A DNA stretch of 16,714 nt from positions 1 to 16,714 of the forward strand of contig CAMLLJ010000027.1 in NCBI GenBank assembly GCA_946480845.1, in the 5' to 3' direction. The position numbers and the translations under genes are program-made. The DNA is from an uncultured Gemmatimonadota bacterium (GTDB lineage: Bacteria; Gemmatimonadota; Gemmatimonadetes; Gemmatimonadales; GWC2-71-9). Below the pieces are notes generated by a model. The model saw only the letters and a program-made list of their open reading frames with translations, searched no databases and was not told the DNA's origin. Shown here piece by piece: positions 6,632 through 13,617 of the stretch. How positions within the stretch are numbered: position 1 is the stretch's first letter; each line of letters begins with the position of its first letter.

Positions 6632-7228
6632 GTGACCGGCCGCTCCGAGCGCGAGCGGATGCTGGCCGGGGAGTACTACGACCCGCGTGACGCCGGGCTG
6701 CTGGCGCTGGCGCACGGCGCCCGGGCGCTCGTGGCCCGCTACAACGCGACGGTTTCGACCGACGCGGCCGGCCGCCGCGCCCTCCTGGAGCAGCTCCTCG
6801 GGGCCATCGCCGAGGACGTCTGGATCGAGCCCCCGTTCTTCTGCGAGTATGGCGCGCACGTGAGCATCGGCGCGCGCACGTTCATCAACGTGAACGCGGT
6901 CCTGCTCGACGCGGCGCCGATCCGCATCGGTGCCGACGTGCTGCTCGGGCCCGGCGTCCAGCTCCTGACGGCGAAGCACCCGTTGCGCGCCGCCGACCGC
7001 ATCATCGCGGACCGGTCGTCGCTCGCACCCGGTGCGGTCCCCTACCGGACCGACGCCGCGCCGGTCACCATCGGCCGGGGCGCCTGGCTCGGGGCCGGCA
7101 CCATCGTCCTTCCCGGCGTGACCATCGGCGACGAGACGACGATCGGCGCGGGCAGCGTGGTCACGCGCGACGTCCCGGCCGGCGTGCTCGCGCTCGGGCA
7201 GCCCTGCCGGGTGGTGCGCACGCTGTAG
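6632..7228 (+). CDS. Maltose/galactoside O-acetyltransferase-like hexapeptide-repeat enzyme
   Basis: The 198-aa product transfers acetyl groups from acetyl-CoA to a sugar-type substrate. The Maa N-terminal cap is present (SERERMLAGEYYDPRD and a helical region to about 60). The left-handed beta helix then shows repeats such as HVSIGARTFINVNAVLLD, VTIGRGAWLGAGTIVL, GVTIGDETTIGAGSVVTRD and the C-terminal cap VLALGQPCRVVR. His116 in TAKHPL is the catalytic His position. Between HPL and VTIG there is an insertion of roughly ten residues compared with the Maa/LacA/NodL pattern, which may alter the acceptor site. GTG 6632 is chosen because GGAG (6623-6626) lies five bases before it. Confidence 0.9.
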   Translation: MTGRSERERMLAGEYYDPRDAGLLALAHGARALVARYNATVSTDAAGRRALLEQLLGAIAEDVWIEPPFFCEYGAHVSIGARTFINVNAVLLDAAPIRIGADVLLGPGVQLLTAKHPLRAADRIIADRSSLAPGAVPYRTDAAPVTIGRGAWLGAGTIVLPGVTIGDETTIGAGSVVTRDVPAGVLALGQPCRVVRTL

Positions 7229-7271
7229 ACTCTGCTTGCGCTTTTCCCCCGGCGGGCCGTTCATTCCTTCC

Positions 7272-9884
7272 ATGCACCCCACCCGCGACCACCACCTCCC
7301 GATCGATCCCGAAGCGTACCGGCGAGCCCCGCATCCCCGCGGCCGCGTCATCGTCATCGCCCCGACGCGCGCTGCCTGCGAGACGATCGAGCTGGCGCTC
7401 GGGCTCCACGTGGACACGCTGCTGGAGCGGGAGCACGGGCAGGAGCTGCGCGAATGGGCCGGCGAGGGGAAGGCCTTCGGCATCGTGGCCGGCACCGGCA
7501 CCGGCAAGACGCTGGGCATCCGGCCGATCGCCGAGTCCATCCTGCGCGAGCCGCTCGCCTTCGGCGTGGTCAACCGGGAGCGCGAGGCGACGCCGGAGAC
7601 GCCGTCGTGGAACGTCGTCGTCGTCACCACCGGGATCGCCCGCCGCTGGTTCCAGGACGACCTGATCTCCCGGCACGACACCATCGTGGTGGACGAGATC
7701 CACCAGACCTCCGCCGAGCTCGAGCTCTGCCTGGCGCTCGGCAAGCGCACCGGGTGCCGCTTCATCTGGCTCAGCGCCACCGTCGATCCCGCCTTCTACG
7801 CGAAGTACCTCGGCAGCAGCGAGGTGCTCGTGACCCGCGCCTTCGACCCGAAGCTGACCGCGCGCGTCGAGGTCGTGGCCCAGCAGCCGCTCGAGTTCCT
7901 CGACGAGCGCTTCGTGCGCCGCATCATCAAGGAGAAGCGCGGGGTCGCGGTGTTCGTCCCCACGCGCGCCGAGGTCGAGAAGCTCGCCACCCAGCTCGGC
8001 GAGCAGTGGAAGCGGCTCACCACGGCGTTCTACCATGGCGGGGAGCCGATCCGGGTGATCCGCCCCTTCCTCGACTCCGAGGTCGAGCGCCCCTGGCTCC
8101 TCGCCATGACGGCGGCAGGCCAGAGCGCGCTCAACGTGCGCGGGCTCGACACCGTGGTGATCTACGACGCGCGCTACGGCAACGTCGTCGAGCGCGGCCG
8201 CAACGTGCTGCACCGGATGTACCTCGGCGCCAATGAGATCCTCCAGATGGCCGGCCGCGTGCACGGGCGGGTGCCGGGCGGCGAGGTGTGGATCCTGAGT
8301 GATCGCGATCTCGTCTTCGAGGAGCTGGTGCCCACCCCGCCCGAGTTCCAGCTCGCCGGGGACGCCGAACGGGTGGCCATCACCTGTGCCGCGCTCGGCG
8401 TGGACGCGCAGGAGCTCGACCTGCCGGTTCCGCTCGACCGCACCGCGTACCGCCGGGCGCTCGCCACGCTGGGCGCCCGGGGGCTCATCGAGAGCGGCCG
8501 CCTCACCCGCTACGGCCGCGAGGTGGAGGCGCTCCCGGTGGACCGCGCCTGGGGCGAGCTGCTGGTGCACGCCGACCCCGAGCTCACACCGGTCGTCGCC
8601 GTGTGCTCCAACATCGATTCGCTGCACCGGATGACCCGCGACGAGCGCGACCTGCACGGCCTCGTCTCCAACGGCAGCGACCACCTGACGGCATACAACG
8701 TCTACGCCGAGGCGGTGAACCAGCACGGCTATCTCGGGGAAGTGTACGGGCTCCCGCGGCACCTGTTCGAGGACGGCCTCGAGGAGTGGGCCGAGCGGCG
8801 CGGCGTGCTGGTGAAGGCGATCGAGGACATCGCCCTGGGCACCGCGTCGGTATACCGGGCGCTCGAGGTGCCCCTCCCGAAGACGCTCCCCTACGTGTCG
8901 AAGGAGATGCGCAAGCGCTTCGCCGACCTGCTCGCGCGCATCATGCCCTTCGACCTGGTCATCGACGAGCGCACCGCCGACGGCCAGGAGGCGCGGGTGT
9001 CCAAGACCTCGGTGGCGGGGAGCTGGGGCGCGGTGGCGGGGAACCTGCGCTTCTTCGCCGACCGGTTCGGCGTGGCGCGCGCGGCCATCGAGGGCACCAC
9101 GCTGCCGTACGACCTCATCGCCGAGCACGCGACCTGGGGCCCGGCGAAGCTCTCGGTCGGCGGCCCGCGCAAGCACCAGCGCGTCACCGTGACCCGCGCG
9201 CGCGAGTACTTCGGCTTCCAGCTCGACAGCGACATGGAGATGCTGGAAGGCCGCTTCCCGCCCGAGCACCGCGGCGCCGCGATCGATGCGCTGGCCGAGG
9301 CACTGCTCGAGGGCGAGACGATCCATCCCGACCAGGCGCGCGTGCGCCGTGCCGTGGAGACGCTGGACGAGCTCTGGCGCCGCTCCGGCGGCGCGCTCAC
9401 CAACATCGACCGCCCCTCGCTCGCCGCGAACCTCCGCGGCCAGCTCCAGCGCGAGGGCGTCGAGAGCTGGGAGACCTTCATCCGCTCGAGGGTCTCGCTC
9501 GATCCCGCCGCGCTGGTGGACGACGGCGTGCGCGAGCGGCTGCTCGCGCTCCCGGACAGCATGCGCGTGAAGGGCGACATGGTCCCGCTCGACTACCTGG
9601 TGCACGACGGCCGTGGCATTGCCCAGGTGACGCTGCGCGAGGGCCAGGCCCGCCGGCTCCGGAACGGCGACCTGGCACCCATCGACCGCCCGCTCCGCTT
9701 CGCCGTCCGGCGCGGCAACCATCCCGCCACCGTGGCCGACACCCTCGACGACCTGCGCGACGCGCTCGATCGCCTGCCCCGGCAGGAGCGGAGCACCGAC
9801 CGCGACGAGCCGCCAAGGGGGCGGCACCGGCAGCGGCATCAGGGGAAGGGAAGGGGAAGGAAAGGTCCCGGTCGGCGGCGCTAG
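7272..9884 (+). CDS. DEAH-type superfamily 2 helicase (HrpA/HrpB-like core) with long C-terminal region
   Basis: The product is 870 aa from ATG 7272. The two RecA-like domains show motif I AGTGTGKT (73-80), motif II DEIH (141-144), motif III SAT (168-170), motif IV AVFVPTRAE (from 226), motif V TAAGQSALNVRGLDTVV (280-296) and motif VI QMAGRVHGR (325-333, arginine fingers R329 and R333). DEIH with Q-x2-GR-x2-GR places it in the DEAH/RHA group of NTP-dependent RNA or DNA helicases. Residues ~345-560 could hold winged-helix and ratchet domains. The last 300 residues are not a domain I recognise, and the tail is a Lys/Arg/Gly-rich stretch suited to nucleic-acid binding. An APTRAACETIELALGL segment (30-45) looks like motif Ia but lies before motif I. 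The start has no Shine-Dalgarno sequence. It is 43 bases after the acetyltransferase and may share its transcript. Confidence 0.88.
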   Translation: MHPTRDHHLPIDPEAYRRAPHPRGRVIVIAPTRAACETIELALGLHVDTLLEREHGQELREWAGEGKAFGIVAGTGTGKTLGIRPIAESILREPLAFGVVNREREATPETPSWNVVVVTTGIARRWFQDDLISRHDTIVVDEIHQTSAELELCLALGKRTGCRFIWLSATVDPAFYAKYLGSSEVLVTRAFDPKLTARVEVVAQQPLEFLDERFVRRIIKEKRGVAVFVPTRAEVEKLATQLGEQWKRLTTAFYHGGEPIRVIRPFLDSEVERPWLLAMTAAGQSALNVRGLDTVVIYDARYGNVVERGRNVLHRMYLGANEILQMAGRVHGRVPGGEVWILSDRDLVFEELVPTPPEFQLAGDAERVAITCAALGVDAQELDLPVPLDRTAYRRALATLGARGLIESGRLTRYGREVEALPVDRAWGELLVHADPELTPVVAVCSNIDSLHRMTRDERDLHGLVSNGSDHLTAYNVYAEAVNQHGYLGEVYGLPRHLFEDGLEEWAERRGVLVKAIEDIALGTASVYRALEVPLPKTLPYVSKEMRKRFADLLARIMPFDLVIDERTADGQEARVSKTSVAGSWGAVAGNLRFFADRFGVARAAIEGTTLPYDLIAEHATWGPAKLSVGGPRKHQRVTVTRAREYFGFQLDSDMEMLEGRFPPEHRGAAIDALAEALLEGETIHPDQARVRRAVETLDELWRRSGGALTNIDRPSLAANLRGQLQREGVESWETFIRSRVSLDPAALVDDGVRERLLALPDSMRVKGDMVPLDYLVHDGRGIAQVTLREGQARRLRNGDLAPIDRPLRFAVRRGNHPATVADTLDDLRDALDRLPRQERSTDRDEPPRGRHRQRHQGKGRGRKGPGRRR

Positions 9885-9894
9885 CGCCCCGGGA
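9866..9894. terminator. Possible bidirectional hairpin between convergent genes
   Basis: Helicase and TetR genes converge with 12 bases between their stop codons. An outer pair TCCCGG (9866-9871) / CCGGGA (9889-9894) encloses the perfect palindrome GGCGCTAGCGCC (9877-9888), which contains the helicase stop. There is a 5-base bulge on the left arm. No T tract follows on the plus strand; on the minus strand a pyrimidine-rich stretch follows. Termination activity is uncertain. Confidence 0.4.
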
Positions 9895-9896
9895 TG

Positions 9897-10421
9897 TCAG
9901 GAGAGCGCGGTCAGCCAGATCCTGTCGTACGCTTCGCGCACCGGCTCGGGGTCCTCGCCGAGCACCAGCGGGAGCTGGAGGCCATCGAGCGCGGCCACCA
10001 GCATGCGGAGCGCGGGCTCCGACAGCTCGGCCGTATCGAGCGCGGCGCCCGCCGCGGCGCCGAGCCGTTCCAGCTCCTCGTGCGAGGCGAGCAGCGCATC
10101 CCGCACGGTGGGTTCCGGCAGCGACGCGAGCGAGAGCCACGCCGCCGCCTCGCCGGTCGCCACTTCCCGCACCAGCACCTGCCAGAGCGCGTCGAGCGCG
10201 GCGGCGCCCCGCGCGCGGAAGGCGTCGGTCCGCCGCGTCGCGCGCTCCCGCCGCAGCGATGCCGCCACCACGGCGAGCAGCTCCGCCTTGGTGCGGAAGT
10301 GGTAGTGCACCAGCCCCTTGGCACATTCCGCCTCGCGCGCCACCCGCTCCATCGTCCAGCCCGCCAGCCCCTCACGCACCAGCGTGGACCGCGCCGCCTC
10401 GACGATCCGCTGCTGCTTCAT
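9897..10421 (-). CDS. TetR family transcriptional regulator
   Basis: The 174-aa product has an N-terminal TetR DNA-binding domain: MKQQRIVEAARSTLVREGLA, then the HTH TMERVAREAECAKGLVHYHF followed by RTKAELL (about 23-49). The C-terminal ligand/dimer domain (about 60-174) is not assignable to a ligand; it lacks obvious paired cysteines for persulfide sensing. ATG 10421 overlaps the ArsR stop (ATGA). It is thus the last gene of the sulfur operon and may regulate that operon or unlinked genes. Confidence 0.9.
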   Translation of the reverse strand: MKQQRIVEAARSTLVREGLAGWTMERVAREAECAKGLVHYHFRTKAELLAVVAASLRRERATRRTDAFRARGAAALDALWQVLVREVATGEAAAWLSLASLPEPTVRDALLASHEELERLGAAAGAALDTAELSEPALRMLVAALDGLQLPLVLGEDPEPVREAYDRIWLTALS

Positions 10422-10750
10422 GCGCCCTTCGGGAAGGCGCGCAGGTCCGCCTCGGCCTGCCGCTCCACCCGGCGCGACACCAGGTTGCAGAGCTGGAGCA
10501 CGTCGCCGTCGGCCAGGCTGTAGTACACGAAGAGCCCTTCCTTCCGCCGCTCGACGAAGCCGGCCGCGCGCAGGACCTGGAGATGCTTCGAGACGTTGGC
10601 CTGCCCGAGGCCGGTCTCCTCGATGAGCTGCGAGACGGTCAGCTCACCCCGCCCCAGCGTGTAGAGGATGCGGAGCCGCGCCGGCTCCGCGAGCCCCTTG
10701 AAGCAGTCCGCGAGCCGCGCCAGGCGCCCGTCCCCGAGCCGCTCGCTCAC
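10418..10750 (-). CDS. ArsR family transcriptional regulator, probable sulfur-responsive repressor
   Basis: The 110-aa product is a winged-helix ArsR/SmtB protein: FKGLAEPARLRILYTL, the recognition region TVSQLIEETGLGQANVSKHL (39-58), the wing ERRKEGLFVYYSLADGD and a C-terminal helix LQLCNLVSRRV. Two cysteines are present, Cys16 before helix 2 and Cys88 in the last helix. Persulfide sensors SqrR/BigR/YgaV also use one N-terminal-side and one last-helix cysteine, but their first cysteine sits elsewhere: the equivalent place in the RLRILYTL helix is Tyr30. Sensing by Cys16/Cys88 is therefore inference. GTG 10750 overlaps the CstB-like stop (GTGA). Likely target: the operon promoter at 13040-13069. 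Confidence 0.9.
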   Translation of the reverse strand: MSERLGDGRLARLADCFKGLAEPARLRILYTLGRGELTVSQLIEETGLGQANVSKHLQVLRAAGFVERRKEGLFVYYSLADGDVLQLCNLVSRRVERQAEADLRAFPKGA

Positions 10751-12189
10751 GAGGGCACCGGTGCGTCGTCCTGCTCGACCGGCAACCCCGCCGCCTTCCA
10801 GGCGCGGAAGCCGCCGGCCAGGTTGGCGGCATCGCCGAAGCCGTTCGCCTGGAGGATGCTCGTGGCGATGGCCGAGCGGCCGCCCCCCTGGCACTGCAGC
10901 ACGACCGGGCGGTCCGCGGGAATCTCGTCGAGCCGGCCGGGCAGGGAGCCGAGCGGGATGTTGACCACGCCGGGCAGGTGCCCCGCGTCCCACTCCGATT
11001 CCGCGCGCACGTCGATCACGGTCACCTTGCCGTTCCGGACCCGGTCGGCGATGTCCGCGGGCTTGACCTGCGCCACGACGTCGAGGGTGCGCCCCGGCGC
11101 GGGCCACGCCGAGATCGCGTCGGGCCCGAACCAGCCGGCGATCCGGTCGAGCCCGATCATCGCGAGGTTGCGCACCGCGTCGTCGAGGGTACGGCCCCCG
11201 TCGTTCACGATGAGGTGGAAGTCGGCGTCGTAGGGGACGAGCCACCCTGCCCATCCCGTGAACGCCCCGTTGAGCGGGATGTTGATCGTGCCGGGGACGT
11301 GGCCCGCGGCGAACGCGGCCGCGGCGCGCGTGTCCACGACCAGTGCGCCTCGCTCGAGCGCCGGCGCGAGGTCGGCCGGGGCCAGCGCCTTCGGCCGCGA
11401 GCGGGCGCCCAGCACGCGCGGGCCGTCGCGGTTGATCCGCTTCATCTGCGCGAAGTAGGTCGGCGGCGCCGGCTGGCCCTCGAGCACGCCGCGCACGAAC
11501 TCGTCCTCGCTCGAAGCGGTGAGCCCCCAGTTCACCAGCGTCTCGTAGCCGAGCGTGGTCTGCGGCACGGCGCCGAGCGCCTTGCCGCAGGCCGAGCCCG
11601 CGCCGTGCGCCGGCCAGAGCTGCAGCCACGGCGGCAGCGTCTTGAAGCGCTGCAGCGAGGCGTAGAGCTGGCGGGCGCTCGCCTCCATCGTGCCGGAAAT
11701 GCCGGCCGCCTTCTCCAGCAGGTCGGGCCGCCCCACGTCGCCCACGCAGATGAAATCCCCGGTGAAGACGCCCATCGGGCGGTCGGTGGCGGCGGTGTCC
11801 GTGATCATGAATGCCAGGTGCTCGGGCGTGTGCCCCGGCGTGTGCAGCACGTCCACGCGGACGTTCCCCACCTTGAAGCTGTCCCCGTCGCGCAGCAGCA
11901 CCGCGCCGTCCGCCTTGGCGAAGGCATACTGCCAGTCGCTCCCGCCTTCGGCGGAGAGGTGCAGCCGGCCGCCGGTGCGCGCGGCCAGCTCGCGGCTCCC
12001 GCTCACGAAGTCCGCGTGGATGTGCGTTTCCGTGATGTGGGTGATGCGCAGTCCCTCGGCCTCGGCCGCGGCGACGTACTGCTCCGCATCGCGGTTGGGA
12101 TCGACGACCAGGGCCTCGCCCGTGGCCTGGCAGCCGACCAGGTAGCTCGCCTGCGCGAGCGGCGTGTCGTAGAAGCGCCTGAGCAGCAT
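10747..12189 (-). CDS. cstB: CstB-like persulfide dioxygenase-rhodanese fusion (MBL + pseudo-rhodanese + rhodanese)
   Basis: The 480-aa product oxidises low-molecular-weight persulfides to sulfite or thiosulfate. Residues 1-235 are a metallo-beta-lactamase domain of the persulfide dioxygenase type: THIHADF (H56, H58, D60, with Phe in place of the last His of HxHxDH), TPGHTPEH (H120) and TGDF (D145). By analogy with ETHE1, H56, H120 and D145 bind iron. Cys201 (HGAGSACGK) has the same number as the active-site Cys201 known in S. aureus CstB. Residues ~262-350 are a rhodanese fold with no cysteine at the active loop (LIVNDGGRTLDD). Residues ~372-470 are a full rhodanese with Cys433 in LQCQGGGRS. 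This three-domain order is the CstB order. ATG 12189 has AGGAG five bases upstream; the gene is 13 bases after tauE and overlaps arsR. Confidence 0.93.
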   Translation of the reverse strand: MLLRRFYDTPLAQASYLVGCQATGEALVVDPNRDAEQYVAAAEAEGLRITHITETHIHADFVSGSRELAARTGGRLHLSAEGGSDWQYAFAKADGAVLLRDGDSFKVGNVRVDVLHTPGHTPEHLAFMITDTAATDRPMGVFTGDFICVGDVGRPDLLEKAAGISGTMEASARQLYASLQRFKTLPPWLQLWPAHGAGSACGKALGAVPQTTLGYETLVNWGLTASSEDEFVRGVLEGQPAPPTYFAQMKRINRDGPRVLGARSRPKALAPADLAPALERGALVVDTRAAAAFAAGHVPGTINIPLNGAFTGWAGWLVPYDADFHLIVNDGGRTLDDAVRNLAMIGLDRIAGWFGPDAISAWPAPGRTLDVVAQVKPADIADRVRNGKVTVIDVRAESEWDAGHLPGVVNIPLGSLPGRLDEIPADRPVVLQCQGGGRSAIATSILQANGFGDAANLAGGFRAWKAAGLPVEQDDAPVPS

Positions 12190-12202
12190 CGTGTCTCCTG
12201 GC

Positions 12203-12997
12203 TTAGCCCGCCGCGGCGGGCACGGTGTGGTGCGGCACGAGGGCGTGCCGGTTCTGGTAGAGCATGAACGCGCCGACGCAGAGCAGGAACACGGCGAAGG
12301 CCCGCTTGAGCTGTGCCTGCGAAACGAAGCGGGTCAGGTGCACCCCGCCAAGGATCCCTGCGATGGCCACCGTGGTGAAGGCCGCGAGGAAGCCCCACGG
12401 CACGTCCGTGTGTGTCGCGTAGCCGGCCCAGCCCGAGAACGTGTTCATCGCGATCACCAGCAGCGAGGTGCCCACCGCCTGCTTCATCGGCACGTGCGCC
12501 AGCAGCACGAGCGCGGGCACGATCAGGAACCCGCCGCCGATCCCCACCAGACCGGTGAGCGTCCCCACGCCGAGCGCCACGAGCGCGAGCAGCGGCAGCG
12601 GCGCAGGCACGGGCGCCTTGCCCTCTGCCTGCTTCCGGCCTCCCGCATTCCTGAACATCGACACCGCGGCCGCCACCATGACGATCGCGAGCAGCGCGAG
12701 CTGGAGCGCCCCGCTCACCCGTGGCGCCAGCAGGCGCGCGGAGAGAAAGGAGCCGGCCATCGCCACCACCCCGAAGAGCACCGCGGTCCGCACCTGCACC
12801 TGGCCCGACCGCCAGTGGCTCGCGGCCCCGACCAGGCTCGTCGCCCCAACCACCGGGAGGCTCATGGCGATGGCCGCCTTCGGGTCGAAGCCCAGGACGT
12901 AGACGAAGACCGGCACGGTGAGCGTCGAGCCGCCGCCGCCGAGCATGCCGAGGGACAGGCCGATCAGCGCGGCGAGCGCGAAACCGAGTGCGGTCAT
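12203..12997 (-). CDS. tauE: TauE/SafE family sulfite/anion exporter
   Basis: The 264-aa integral membrane protein has two homologous halves. The first (about 5-100) shows LGMLGGGGSTLTVPVFVYV and AAIAMSLPVVGATSLVGA; the second (about 140-250) shows TGLVGIGGGFLIVPALVLL and QAVGTSLLVIAMNTFSGW. This internal repeat is typical of TauE/SafE. Family members move sulfite, sulfoacetate and related anions. A cytoplasmic loop (NAGGRKQAEGK, about 116-126) joins the halves. It is the first gene of the operon, 13 bases before the CstB-like dioxygenase, so sulfite export is the natural reading; TauE is also found in the S. aureus cst operon. ATG 12997 is 43 bases downstream of the -10 hexamer. Confidence 0.93.
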   Translation of the reverse strand: MTALGFALAALIGLSLGMLGGGGSTLTVPVFVYVLGFDPKAAIAMSLPVVGATSLVGAASHWRSGQVQVRTAVLFGVVAMAGSFLSARLLAPRVSGALQLALLAIVMVAAAVSMFRNAGGRKQAEGKAPVPAPLPLLALVALGVGTLTGLVGIGGGFLIVPALVLLAHVPMKQAVGTSLLVIAMNTFSGWAGYATHTDVPWGFLAAFTTVAIAGILGGVHLTRFVSQAQLKRAFAVFLLCVGAFMLYQNRHALVPHHTVPAAAG

Positions 12998-13012
12998 GGG
13001 GTCCGGGATGTG

Positions 13013-13047
13013 GGATATCCAACCATATGACTATTCAGCTATATAGT
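13013..13047. promoter_or_regulatory. Cluster of AT-rich palindromes, candidate repressor operator
   Basis: Within 35 bases there are GGATATCC (13013-13020), CATATG (13024-13029), CTATATAG (13039-13046), and an inverted repeat ACTAT (13030-13034) / ATAGT (13043-13047) with an 8-base spacer. They overlap the -10 box and the predicted start of the tauE operon, where ArsR-type repressors usually bind. Which regulator (ArsR, TetR or PAS/Fis) uses which element is unknown. Confidence 0.5.
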
Positions 13048-13069
13048 GGCGATTCAGGCCCGCTGTCAA
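13040..13069 (-). promoter_or_regulatory. Sigma-70-type promoter of the tauE-cstB-arsR-tetR operon
   Basis: On the minus strand a perfect -35 TTGACA (13069 down to 13064) is followed after 18 bases by TATATA (13045 down to 13040). Transcription would start near 13033, giving a leader of about 35 bases before the tauE ATG. It lies in a short AT-rich island within otherwise GC-rich DNA. Confidence 0.65.
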
Positions 13070-13164
13070 GCGTTGTGTCGCCCAGGGCGGCTCGAACGAC
13101 TCCAGAAGAAGGGCGGATACGTCCCCAACTGAAACTTCCACCCCGATCAGGCGTACTTTTCCCT

Positions 13165-13617
13165 ATGCCAGACGCCGCGACCCCGACCAGCATGCCGAGC
13201 GTGTTTTCGCCGCTCGCCAAGGCCCTCCTCGATGGATTCAGCGAGGGCGTCGTCGTCTTCGACGCCGAAGGACGTATCCTCTACGCCAACCAGCAGGCCC
13301 GCAATACCCTGAGCGACACCGACCTGAGTGAGGGGGCCCAGGACCTGATGCCCCGCCTCGCGGCGATCGGCGGCCGGCTCCGGCCGCTCCGGATCGGCGC
13401 CATGGAGGTGGGGGAGGCGATGTTCATCCCCGGCTCCGAAGGCCCCACCACGCTGGCCGAGCGGGAGCGGGAGGCTATCGTCCGGACGCTCGATTCGCAT
13501 AATTGGAAGCTCGCCGAGACCGCCAGGGAGCTGGGCATCAGCCGGACCACCCTCTGGCGGCGGCTCAAGGCATACGGGCTTCACCGCGACGGCCGGAGCA
13601 AATGGGCGCACACCTAG
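13165..13617 (+). CDS. Small PAS-domain / Fis-type HTH regulator lacking an AAA+ domain
   Basis: The 150-aa product has a PAS-like segment (about 18-60: LLDGFSEGVVVFDAEGRILY then ANQQARNTL) and a C-terminal Fis/NtrC-type HTH_8 (about 101-137: REAIVRTLDSHNWKLAETAR then ELGISRTTLWRRLKAYGL). The sigma-54-interacting AAA+ domain usually between such parts is absent, so it should act as a plain DNA-binding protein. It has no cysteine. ATG 13165 is preferred over an upstream in-frame ATG at 13027, which would place coding sequence over the operon promoter; ATG 13192 is an alternative. No Shine-Dalgarno sequence is visible, but a -10-like TACTTT (13154-13159) lies five bases upstream. It is divergent from the sulfur operon and overlaps the next gene by 16 bases. 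Confidence 0.82.
   Translation: MPDAATPTSMPSVFSPLAKALLDGFSEGVVVFDAEGRILYANQQARNTLSDTDLSEGAQDLMPRLAAIGGRLRPLRIGAMEVGEAMFIPGSEGPTTLAEREREAIVRTLDSHNWKLAETARELGISRTTLWRRLKAYGLHRDGRSKWAHT

Noticed and set aside
7161..9839. 892-aa open frame antisense to the helicase gene
   Set aside because: Composition is low-complexity His/Gly/Ala/Arg/Glu with no motifs; it is the shadow of a GC-rich gene. The sense strand has all helicase motifs.
9838..9865. Purine-rich AGGGGAAGGG-type repeat as a regulatory or mobile-element repeat
   Set aside because: It encodes the Lys/Arg/Gly tail of the helicase and is not repeated elsewhere in the window.
8603..11233. 876-aa plus-strand open frame crossing the helicase 3' end, TetR, ArsR and part of cstB
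   Set aside because: It overlaps four well-supported genes, is Arg/Ala/Pro-rich and matches no family.
10978..12267. 429-aa plus-strand open frame antisense to cstB
   Set aside because: Shadow frame; the minus strand encodes the complete MBL-rhodanese protein.
12988..13164. 5' extension of the PAS/Fis gene from ATG 13027 or earlier
   Set aside because: It would run through the tauE promoter and palindromes, and the extra residues show no domain.
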